In this document: piece by piece, positions 1 through 10,800 of the stretch
Numbering within the stretch: the stretch's first letter is position 1
Layout: each line of letters begins with the position of its first letter
Made by a program: the position numbers and the translations under genes
Assembly: GCF_000524195.1 (NCBI RefSeq)
Contig: NW_020170465.1
Span: 106,390 to 121,881, forward strand
From: Echinococcus granulosus
Lineage: Eukaryota > Platyhelminthes > Cestoda > Cyclophyllidea > Taeniidae
Reading direction: 5' to 3'
Length of the DNA: 15,492 nt
Notes under the pieces: model-generated
What the model was told of the DNA's origin: nothing
What the model saw: the letters and a program-made list of their open reading frames with translations, nothing else
Databases searched by the model: none

Positions 1-875
1 GGCTTGTGACGATTAAGGGTTCATATGGTTCTCATTAAGCTCTCACCGTTCTCTTCCCCCCCCCCCCGGCCCCGCCGTTCTAAATCCAAGCTCCAGTGTA
101 GGTGAGAGGCGGAGAATTAAAAAGTGGAAGGTTTTAAACAGTACCACATTCAGCTCGTCTCGCTGAACGGAAGAGAGATTTTTATCACATTATCTTCCTC
201 TGTTTCATCATTTTATATGGCACTCGGTTAGATATTCGCTATGGAACACACTCGTTCAAAGATAATCTTATGGCTTGATCTGGAAGACGAAAACTGATCC
301 ACTCAAATTACCTTAGTGGTGAATTTATACTTACAATACCTGTGGAATCGGCAATTTAGGGATGCCAGAAGTATGTATTGACCTAATACGGTTTTTCTAC
401 CAAAACTGCACCACTGGTGGCTTGAAACAGTGGATGAAATATCTGACTGGTGACAGTATAACCGGCTGGCTCCCGGATGTTATACAAATGTTATGCCAGA
501 TAGGTAAGGAAAAAATTACACTTTCGACAGGCGACTTTTAGCCTCGAAGTAATGACACCTAGAGGTCATGCACAGGACAGGTGCCTTTTAACCTCCGTCC
601 TATCAGACACCCAGCTAGCCAATCGGACAACCATGTAGACAAGCAGGCGAGTAGCCAGTGTTGATGGCAATGGTGTGCGATAAGTTGAAGAAACCTTCCT
701 GGCCAGCGGTTAAAGCTGGACCGACAAACCTGGTTGGAAGCCAGCAAACCTAACCGTTAAACCAGCAGGGGGACGTTAAATCACCTCGCATATCATTACT
801 TCACTGCAGTCCTCCTCTCTTCACGTTGTGCCGTGTCAGCAGCCATGCCGTGACGTACTAAACTACACAGTGCCA

Positions 876-1030
876 TCTTTCTCACTGTTACTCCGCCTCT
901 CCTCCCACCTCTACCTTTACCGCCCCCCTTTCACACTGTTTCCCCACTCTTTGCCTTACTGCCTATGCATCACTCCTTTTGTCCGCCTGCCTACCTGCCT
1001 CTGCCTCCGTCTTCCCGTCTCTTCGTCTGA
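876..1030 (+). repeat. Pyrimidine-rich low-complexity tract
   Basis: The plus strand is dominated by C and T for about 150 bp, with degenerate CCTGCCTACCTGCC and CTCC/CTTC units. The purine partner motif recurs at 3879-3900 (caggtaggcagagaggcagg). An open frame over it (828-1100) is a low-complexity product and not a gene. Confidence 0.5.
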
Positions 1031-1256
1031 TAGTATTCACTCTCCCTCACGCATATGCACAAGCACACACGCATGCTTAATACTGGAAAGACAGGCTTAA
1101 AATGGATAAAGGCAAAGGGGGATGAGCTAATGCACATTAGTTACCTTCTTTTTCTGTCAGAGTAAGGCTACTTGAGTGCATAAATGAAACTAAAGAAGAA
1201 ATTCAAAGTTAAAAAACATTGTTATCGCATTATTTAAGCTTTCTTGTATTTTGTAG

Positions 1257-1391
1257 GTCCCAGTGAATAACCTCTTCTGCCGCTCTCCTACGCCAGACCA
1301 AGTAGTCAAAGAAATCAAGTTCCTTGATTCTGAAACCTAACCCGATAGTATTCCAAGAGGCAGCGATGGCATTAACTGCGCTTTGTCTTAA
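1257..1391 (+). pseudogene. Possible degraded reverse-transcriptase fragment (doubtful)
   Basis: In one plus-strand frame, with one internal stop (TAA at 1338-1340), the conceptual product contains SPTPDQVVKEIKFLDSET, then PDSIPRGSDGI. This loosely resembles the start of non-LTR reverse transcriptases, which often read PT..EV..AI..LK..KAPG.DGI. The L-to-DGI spacing is longer than usual and I found no convincing continuation with later RT motifs. An acceptor-like ttcttgtattttgtag precedes it, so a terminal exon of an unknown plus-strand gene is another reading. Chance is also possible. Confidence 0.2.
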
Positions 1392-1623
1392 TTTTGTATG
1401 TATCTAAGCGGGGTATTTCAATCTCGAGCGATCCACCTTTACAACGATGTCATGAAGCTCATATCACCTATGCTTCAAGTTCATAAACTCCTCTGTGTAT
1501 TGATGAAAGAGTTGTTTTCACTTTCTTGTCAAATAATGTCAAAGCATCGTGGGCTATTTTAACTAATAACCGCGGTGACGGACTGAGAGTCCACCCCAAG
1601 TTCTTTAGTGAGTAAGATCTTAC

Positions 1624-1810
1624 CCTCTTCATTCTGGTAGACAAAGAGCCGAGCCGTGGCCTCAGCGTGTCCGAGGGCATTTTCAGCGATACAGACGACA
1701 GCAGAGCCGTTAAGTGTTGGTAGAGCGTTGGCAATGCGAAGCACCGAACCTCGAGGCATCGCAATCACCTCTCCAAACTGGGGTGATGAGAAAACGGATA
1801 TACCAGAGAT
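1624..1810 (-). CDS. Lar: Exon 4: second half of LAR Ig domain 1
   Basis: This 187-nt exon has an acceptor (attgatttttctttcag, ending at 1811) and a strong donor, GTAAGA, at 1623. It enters in phase 0 and leaves in phase 1. It encodes ISGISVFSSPQFGEVIAM, then PRGSVLRIANALPTLN, then GSAVVCIAENALGHAEATA and RLFVYQNEE. QFGEVIAM...GSVLRI matches the LAR-family segment (QRFEVIEF...GSVLRI in vertebrates, GISILRI in fly). CIAENALG matches CVAENGVG of fly Lar. The second Ig cysteine is at 1693-1691, giving 52 residues between the two cysteines, normal for an I-set Ig domain. LNGS is an N-glycosylation sequon. The usual tyrosine two residues before the cysteine is valine. Without splicing the frame would run to a stop near 1559, past the donor, so the donor sets the end. 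Confidence 0.86.
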
Positions 1811-4800
1811 CTGAAAGAAAAATCAATAATTTTGAAGAAGAGGACCATATTTCCATCCTCTGCTTTGAATAAATTGGAATTCAGGTATTATTCCAGTTAT
1901 AGGTCTCTCATGTACTTGAAGACGTGGGAAAATAACAGAACTTTCAATAACGGTTGCAGGAAGACCTGCTTACGATCTCAAAGTCGTCAATCTTCAAGGC
2001 TTTCTAGGCGTTTATAAAACGTCTACTTTTTACACATAAATCATGAGGCGATTCGCGTTCCATGCCTTAACCTGGTTGATTTTATTGTGTACAAATAGTA
2101 AACCGAAAAAAATTGCACCTTCTAAAGTAGGAATTTTCCTGTTTACCCAGCAAAAAACTTCATTAGGTAAATGTGGAAACACGCACTCTCTGTTTGATTC
2201 ACTTTCCTCGATTTATCACGTTTTAATCAGCTTTGCATTTGTCTGGAAGGCCAATTCTCCTGTCCCCGAACGAATGGCAAAATTTCATTTGTTCAGTGTC
2301 TAACTTTTGCTGTAGTTGTAAGGAGAAAGCAGGCAAATTACACAGTTTTAAAATGACTTTTTCCCGTCCCACGCTTCCACCCCCCCCCTCCACCCTCCGC
2401 CACATCCGCTTATCTGATCGAATTTTGCAGCTCTTTTCCTTCCATGCACTTACTAATCCTGCAGTAAATAAATATTTTATGGATTTTGTGCACACTTTTC
2501 CTTTTCTAGCCTTATTTAATTTGTGAAACTCAAATGATGGTGATTTTGAGTCCTTGTATCGCCTTTAAAGTCTGCTTTTGAATAATTTTTCGACTCAAAC
2601 ATTTTTTGTGTCCAGAAGGCTAAAAATGGCCCATAAACTGATGTACAGATAAAGGATGACAAGTGAATGATGGAGGCCTCTTTTAAAATCTTGACTAGCA
2701 GTAACATTTTCCCAGGTTGGAAGACTGCCTAAGAAAAAGTTATTTTAAATACATGCGACAGCCCTGATCTTACTTTAAGGTAACTTAAATCTTTGAGGTA
2801 CCCGTAAGTTGATCAAGTCGCTCTGCTGTAGTAACTGACACGCAACTTTTGCTTAAAAAAGGCGATTTCGTGAATTAGCAGAAAGGGAAGAATTCAGTAA
2901 GGCTGATATCTCTTAGACTTGTTTTGGTGAAAGGAAATTTAATGCAGATTTTTGTAAACGGGATTACAATCTCTCCCTTCGATCATATTTCAAGTTGCCC
3001 ACCCCGTCGCTACTCCTGGGATTAGGCTAATCACAGAATCCTAATTTGTATGTCGTCAGTGGAACTAATTTTAGCATTGCGGTGATGGATAATTTAGGAG
3101 CAATGCGAAGGTCATGATGTGAAATATTTTCAAACGAGATCACTTCCTACTTGCTCAGAAAGTCCCTGGAAACGGACAATAGAAGGGTAGAAAATGAGTC
3201 CCAACTAGGCGTTCCTCACTATACTTTTCTGAGAAAAAAGTGAAGTGAAGACTCGAAGAAACGACGTTGCCAACTCCCGTGCATATATGCATTACGGAGA
3301 AGGATAACAGAATCTGTGCAAATTCGACACTTTCCACATTATTCCACCAAAATGATCTGTTCTTAATAAGGAGGCCCCGCAATTTTGAATGTGCTTACAA
3401 GAAGAAAAGAGTAGCTAGGAGAGACTATTGAAGATGGCATAGAAGTACGGTGCCTCAGAAAACCCACTGTGTAAATCTTTGAGAGACTATGATATGAGAG
3501 TGGCGAATTCCCAACTATATGATTTTCATTGGCCAGTTAATGTTACCACCGAAATGGACACCCAATCCCTACTTCGTTCAAATTTTAAAAAAATATTTAA
3601 TACATTTTATTTCCTCTAAAAAAATTCCTCCACTGCTAGAGCACAACTATTTATGGTATTATCATAGTGTCAAGTTTTTTACGCAAAATTATCCCTCCTT
3701 CCTTCTTTCATCGCTGTCTATCTCTCTGCTGCACTAGTCAACAACTTTTTAATCATTTAATAGACGAATGCAGCAATAGGTGTGGTCATAAGCTGAGCTT
3801 GACTTACTACGCTATGTCAATTATGTGAATACGAATGGAAAGGAAAGAATTGTCTACCTTCTGAATCGGGAAAACTAGCAGGTAGGCAGAGAGGCAGGTC
3901 GGTTGTTTGGCTTTGGAACACAGGCAAGTAGCAATAAATCATGACGAGAAACAGCTATGCAGAATTCCACATACAAAAAGTAAAACAGGGGCGTCTTTTG
4001 TAAATAAAACGGTAGAATATGTACAAACGCGAAAAAGAACTTTTACTTTCACTCTGTAGGTATTTCCGGAACTATGTAGCTCTTGTGATGTGAAGTAGAA
4101 AAGATGCGAGTAGTGCAAGCTGGAACCAGCATCTATTGCAATTGTTCAACACCCTTGTCCCTTAAAATTTTGTTACTTTTAGCAATTCGGGAGTTGTAGA
4201 GCGTCTTTTCTATAAATTAATCTAGTACCTGACTATTTAAACGTTACAGCAGATTTAACCTCTGGTTCCACCCCAATCTCAGGAACCACATCGCCTATCC
4301 TGGACCACCGTAGAGGCTGAGATAACCCCGAGCACCGATTTGGAAGGATGCTGTGTCTTATCTTAGCTCATTATCAGTTCTTTTCCCCCTACTAAAAAGT
4401 GGACAGACAAATTAGGCTAGGACCTCTGATTTCTAGTAAAATGAGCCTTCTGCTGCTCAAATCCAACCAAGCACAGAGTTCGCCCACCCGCCACAGTCGA
4501 GAAGCTCCTCGACATAAAATCTCGCCGAATCAGTCAATATTTTGGCTGCCTGCAACCACCCCAAGCTTCCTTTAGCTGGCAATCTTTCTACACTAATATG
4601 CCTTATTGTGTCTTAAAGAATGACTAATGAGGCCAAGTAGATGAAATTTGTCAACGGTAGTCATCCACGTGAGCAAGGGATCCAATTTTTTTGGCGAGAT
4701 GCCACATTCAAGCATTACCAAGGGAGGTTATCTCCCGGAGATACTCACAAACACAAAGCACATTGACATTTTGCAATCATTTCTGCCTCGAGTTTCACAT

Positions 4801-7800
4801 AATGTCCAGTAATCCAGCAAAACACGGTTTCGGTGTGTTCGTAACATCCCTCAATAAATCGTTTCCCAAGTATCCAGAAATGCAGCCCTTCACATCGTAA
4901 ACTAAGGACAAGCAGTTGTCCCCGTCATCCGCCATTAGACGTATTCACCAACTCAAGGCTTTTGGGAGAGAGACTGTAAAAATCAAACATAGTGACAAAA
5001 TGTTAATATATCTCGAACTCTTTGCTCCCTGCTCTCCCATCACTGTGACGTAGGTACCACGGCGTCTCATTCATGCCCGACGACCTTTCATGACTATTTC
5101 ATACCGAGTTGCAATGACGTGGATGACTCAAAACGTTATGGACTAGCTTTCTACAGATAGATTTGGGTAAAAATCCTCCTAAAATAAACATTTTGAAAGT
5201 ATTTGAGGCCAAAACAAAAAGAAATTTCTAGAAAAGACTACTTTATGGAGTTTTTTATGCTACAACGATTGGTAAAGAAAATGGTACTTTCTACCTTTAT
5301 GTTTATTGTTAGGGGGCCATAAAATTCGGTTAGTTATGGTGATATAATGCCTACTTGGTAAATAAATCAAGGTGTTCTTGGTCCCTCTATCAATGGGTTT
5401 CAGAGAAAATGATACAGAATTCAATGGACAAAGCGTCTTTTATGGCTGGCAGTACAAACGATTGCCGAGGAATACCACTGCGGTCCAAAAGGCAATCCAC
5501 TCCGCGAAATTCAACAATGGTTTGAACTTTAAAATTAGTTTTATAAGTCCTGTGTATTCGTGATTTTACAGAGAAACCGCATCAAAAGGAGTTCTACACT
5601 TTAGCTGCCTCGGAAAGACATTCTACTCATTGTTCTTCCTTCAATTACTGAAGAGCAATTATCCCTTAGTAGCATCAGAAGTGGAATAGTTTACTTAGTT
5701 CTATGTGTGGTGTCTATATGTCCAACTAGACAAGCTCCTCGACCATCAAATCGTCTGCCCTCATCTCGGCGTCGTGACGTATGCTCCATGACCCCAATTT
5801 CAGGGCTCCTCTGTTCTCACGCACCCCTGTGAAGTCTTTGCGAGGGGTGGTAAATCAGAGCGTCTCGCTTTTAGCCGAGGTGACTAAAACCGTCATTTTA
5901 GTGGTCTGATGCTAAACTTAAGCGTCACAGAGGGAATGGGCCAGTTGTGGATGGTCGTATCTACAAAACTCGTAATTGAAGGCCCCACGAACGCTTATTG
6001 AAGTTCGACTATCACTCCAAGCTCGCATTCGGTACTACATTCAGAGACGATTGTGAAGGATCAAAAATAGGCAAAACTAAAAATCGCTTTTTTATGATAA
6101 TCATTGTTGTGGATAATACCCACCCTATCTGGGGCCGAAAGGGGAGTATTTTCTGGTTTTAAGTAATTACAAACACGAAAATAGTGGGAACGAATCAACT
6201 AACCGTCCATTGGACCTGGGGAGACGGATTCCCCTCGACCATACAGACGAAAAGAACGGGCTGTCCAGAGATTACCTTCTCCGACTTCAGGGGTTGAACG
6301 ATCCGGGGTTTCTCTGTGGAAGAGAAAGCGACAATAAAAATTCTTCAAGGGCTTTCTAGTGGTTGGATAAGGGTTCTCTAGAAAGCGTTTCATGTATTTC
6401 CCCCCACCCCAAGACAACATTTATTGACAACAGAGAGGAAATGGTACGAAATAAGGTACTTAGAGGAAGTACCGTCGCAACCTTTAAGGATATTTTAACA
6501 CACAAATAGGAATGATTATCCATTAGAGATATAACTTTTAACTCAGCCCAATAGTTGGTTATACCATACAAGTTTTGTTCCTAAAGCAGCAGCATTTTAG
6601 GCTAGACCTGATAACAACGAGTTTAATGGAGATCCCGTGGTGAATCATAAGGGACTATTTCCTTTTATTTGCTAATAAACTTTACTGCAGTCGATTTCTA
6701 TCTCTCTCTCCCCTCCAACGTCATGCCTTATAAGAAAGGTCGATTTTGTCTACCCCTCTAGGTGTTTCAAAGCGCAAATTTAAAGGAGTTTTCTCATTGT
6801 ATTAACCGAAGGGTAGAAAAGTAAGTCCCAGCCAATTTCATATTTCCTACTGTCCAGCGTTTCTTCTTCTTTCCATGCGGATAGGTGACTGTCTAAAGCC
6901 ATGAAGTGGTGAAGCTTGCTTGGAGATATGAAGCAGGATAAGGAGGTTTAGGTACGGCAGTATATTTATTTAGGAGGGAGAAGTTCTTGCGTTGTCCTTT
7001 GTCCCACTTCACGAATTCACAGCTTCTTGCTATTTCTAATAAAGGATTCCTAAACACCTGCAAGTTGTATCACATCGAGGAGGCAGGTCTTAGCCGCAGT
7101 TAGTGTTTGCCTCTAAGTGGGTAAACAAATCCCCGTGACACATAACATCTACAAGTCACCACACGGGTAGGGCAAAAATAATCTTCCAGGGCTGAAGTGG
7201 TGTGTGCCTTAGAAATGTGGATGGTTTTCGAGGTAAGCGGTGATATGCTTGATCGTTGAGAGAAAGGCGGTACTCATGAGCCCCTCCCCATCACAAGCTA
7301 GCCAGCAGGGAATATCAAAACGACGTGGTTTATCATGCATCAGAAGGAAAAGAAGCAAAAATTTGTGGTCCCTCAGGCCCATTGCTACCCGTTGTTAATG
7401 CATGTGAACGCCTTCTGCACAGTAGCTTTCAATAGTTTTCCTCGCCAGCTCCTGCATGTGTCCAACAAGTAGTTTTTTTTCCGGGGTTGCTGACATTAAG
7501 CATCACTAAAAGGTGTTTTTAACGCACCACTCTCAGTTACCCAAATCAGGAGAGACACGTAACTGTAATTCATGACGTCTACTGCATCCATCACCATTTC
7601 TGGATGGTACATTCACCTCCTACCGCCTACAGAATCTTCTTCCAATCCTGTGTACCAAATTGGAGCAGATAATGCCAACTCACTTCCGGTTCGTTGAAAT
7701 GATATTGTACGATTGTCGGAAGCGATAGGAGAGTACTAGGAGAGCTAATTAAAGACTGGCGCTTATCTATGCTTAATAATGCAAGTAAACAATAGAGTTT

Positions 7801-10800
7801 CGCATATCTTTATGGGATAAAAGAAGGTATTATAACGAATTGCCTCGGAAATTGCACTAAACTGATAATGCTTCATTCAAAGGCGACACCATTGAGGAGG
7901 CTCCGCGGTACTGAAACTTCGAAGCCTACACTCCAGGCTTTGGTATAGATGCGTTAAACCTGGCAGGTAGACGTCATCTTACGCATTTGTATTGAATAAA
8001 ATATCTTTAAAATGTCTCCTTTATAAAAGATGCAAATTGTATAGCTTCATGTTTTATTTCGCAAAATAATAAATGAGCAAATTTGTCACTTGCGAAGTCT
8101 TTACGAGTACATCCTTAGCAGTGTGCTTGATGGAAATATGCCGGAAATTCTTTGTGGACGGATAAAAAGGCTATGCTAATTCGTACAAATCTGCACAAAA
8201 CAATTAATTTTTAGAGAAAAAGTTCATAAGAGGAACATTTGCCAGGAAAGACGTAACAAATGGTCGAAAAGTGACAATATTTCGTCATGGCCACTTCTTT
8301 AGGTTGCAGATACAGTTTGGAGATATTAGTACTAAAATCTGAATATTTACTAAGGTAGCACCTCTAAGAGCGAGCATTTCAATGCCCCTGATAAAATAGT
8401 TCTTCCACTAGTAAATGAAAACCTGTAAGTTTATTCTAATCTACATACAGCCTTGCATTTGATGCCACTGAATATACTACTTAAGTCACTTGACATTCCA
8501 AAACAGAAGTTTTAATATTGCAACATAAAAAAATAAGGAAACTAGTTAACAATGAAGTGCATTTAAAGAACACGGAGTATCTTTTTTAAATACATATGCT
8601 TCATGAATTTCCTTAAGACATGTTGTTGCCAAGTAAATAAATGGGAGGAGGGATGTACGCTCAATTGCAAAATTTCCTAAATAGTAGCTAAAAAATATTT
8701 GACTCTGCATAAACAAAGTAAAAGTAATAAATTGAGTGAGATAAAACAATTTTTTTAGTTTTTTAAAAGAAATGATTAAAATGTTATCTGCACCAATGCT
8801 AGGTGACCATCTTGATCCCTATTAAAGGTGTCATGATAAAAACCCTCCTTCTCAATAAAATAAGCGAAAAATGGTTAATAGTAGCTTATAAAAATTAGCA
8901 TTTATAAGAAAATATTCACAGCTAAAAAGAAATTTCACTCGTCAAACCTTAGAACAGTAAAATGGCTTACTTCCTTCGGCTGTAGTATCAAACGAAAATG
9001 GGACGATCGCAAAGTCATCACCTAAAGTACTCATTATTTTGCCCCAAAATGTTGCATTTTGCACTGTTTTTTAAGAGTTTGTATTCACAGACACGGTAAT
9101 ATGAATAAAATATTCGGGATTTGATTGCCCAATAAAACTGGGGAATTTCCAGTCGGAGTGAAGCCTTGCAAACAGGCAAAAACTTCTTTTATACCAAAAA
9201 AAATTGCTTTTTAATTGTAATATCCAGCAGTATATAAGTACTTTATGTCTAATATTGCGATACCATTGTAAACAATGGCTAATTAATGGGTGTCTCCCGA
9301 GGGTACAGCCAGTAATTGAATACATCAAGGAACTTGCAAAAACTTTCATCAAAAAGCGGAGCACTTAGCTTTAGCCGTAATTTAATTCTGAAGTACAAAG
9401 CTTAAACAGGGAGGCTAAAACCACTTTCTCCGGCTGGCGGTAGAAGAATGAGTGGTCACTTACGCGGTACGTAGTACATGGGCTCTGACGCCCCAGACAC
9501 ATTGGCTGCAGCTCCTGCCTGAAACACCTCCTTCGGTCGCCAGCCTTCTGCTTTTATTTGCCACAATCATAGCCACATATCATGTTAGGTTTCGTTTTTT
9601 CAAAGAGGCAGACAGGTAGCGACCGAAGATAAGGCGAGTTGAGGGGAGAAGGAGATAGAGGAGGTGAGTGATGACACAAGGAAAGGGTGAATTCCATGAG
9701 AGGAGATACTACTTACAAACGGACCGACAAACATACGAACAACACTTAAAAAGGCACCAAAGAGGCATGCAGTGGTATGCAACACGATGCATAAGCAGGA
9801 AATAATTTTGGGGCTATTAGCAACCTCGATGCCCCTTTCTTAGTCATTACGTCCACACCTTTTTAAACTGAAAAGAGAAATCTCAAAAAGCACTTCTAGG
9901 TAAGTTGTATGGCATTTGCCGTTAAGAGATGTCTTTCGCTAACTACCCCATTCCACAAAAAACGAAGACGGTGGTGACTATTCCATATTATTCCATTCTA
10001 CACTTCAAAACAGTTTGATCAGTTAAGACTATTCCACATGAACATAAACTGCAGCGTTTTGGACTTTAAAGGCCTGATGACCAAAACAATCCACTTTGTT
10101 TGACATCTTCAAATATAGATCTGTTTAGTCGAAAAAAAGAAGGGAATTTGCACCTTTGCTGTTAATAGCCCAACTGCCTATAAACTAGCGCTATTAAGAA
10201 TGGCTTTGTTATTCCATTACTCTCTGCTAGTTCGCTTGTAAGACAGAAATTTCTGCGTATTTGGGCGTTCCACATTTAACTCCAAAGCCACTCCCATGGA
10301 AACTAAAATGGATGTCAAACGACCTGCCACAGGTGATTACTTTCGTGGAACAATAAGGTGTCTTACCTGTCAACTGGGGGGAGAGAAATAGGAGTGATGC
10401 CTTTCTTATGCACCTGTTAATCCGCTCGCATCAGGAAGACCTCCCTAATCTTAGTGAAACAATTAAATTAACTAATTCAGCCTGTCTGGACTTTAATTTA
10501 ATAATTTTTTATCCTTATCTCCATTTTTTTCATAATTACTTATGGGCGGTGAAATGGGTATTAAACAAGCAATAATAGTTTAATTTGTTTTAAAACGACA
10601 AGTGAAGACGTGGGTAAGACAATAAAGAATAAAAAAATTCTTAGTAATTTTTAAACTTTGGGGTTTTGCAGAACATTTTCTTAGTAAAGCTTTGTTTTAA
10701 GTAGTCTTAGGTTCAAAAAACATTGCAAATAATAAAAGAGGAAGGAAAACAGAACATCCAGTTTTGAAGAATATTCCTACTTCTGCGGTGAAATCCATCA

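Larger units (their letters stand above)
1..1623 (-). other. Start of the intron after exon 4 (non-coding)
   Basis: This is the 5' part of the intron that follows exon 4 on the minus strand. I looked on the minus strand for an Ig2 exon, using the cysteine, GxPxP and tryptophan spacing, and found none, so Ig2 lies beyond position 1. The segment holds a run of 12 C at 56-67, a moderately GC-rich stretch at 560-780, a pyrimidine-rich tract at about 876-1030, and a doubtful plus-strand RT-like stretch at 1257-1391. Confidence 0.6.

Noticed and set aside
559..747. Minus-strand 62-residue frame rich in Trp, Leu and Cys
   Set aside because: Its composition follows the degenerate TGGC/GGTT-like local repeats. 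There is no domain and no matching splice context for Ig2.
828..1100. 90-residue plus-strand open frame
   Set aside because: It lies on the pyrimidine-rich tract, so the product is Pro/Leu/Ser-rich low complexity.
1468..1764. 98-residue minus-strand open frame overlapping exon 4
   Set aside because: Different frame from the GSVLRI and CIAEN motifs; shadow of exon 4.
2083..2215. Minus-strand frame with a cysteine 12 residues before a tryptophan and a following GTAAAC, considered as the Ig1 first-half exon
   Set aside because: It lacks the GxPxP turn, has too few residues before the cysteine, and has no phase-1 acceptor. The exon at 6204-6313 fits fully.
2516..2707. Minus-strand frame with SSFICTSVYGPFLAFW, reminiscent of an Ig strand B to C
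   Set aside because: Spacing is off by one, the GxP turn is missing, and there is no suitable donor or acceptor in the required phases.
6199..6571. Longer minus-strand open frames overlapping exon 3
   Set aside because: They are in other frames than the Ig signature and ignore the strong acceptor at 6314; shadows.
8950..9080. Minus-strand frame with EGSKPFYC, like an Ig strand B, and a possible phase-1 acceptor
   Set aside because: It stops four codons after the cysteine, has no tryptophan half, and is redundant with the well-supported Ig1 exon 3.
9600..9785. Minus-strand frame with a hydrophobic start and an internal GTAAGT, considered as an alternative signal exon
   Set aside because: No recognisable protein, initiation is not at a convincing ATG, and the phase at the donor was not shown to match; too weak to call.
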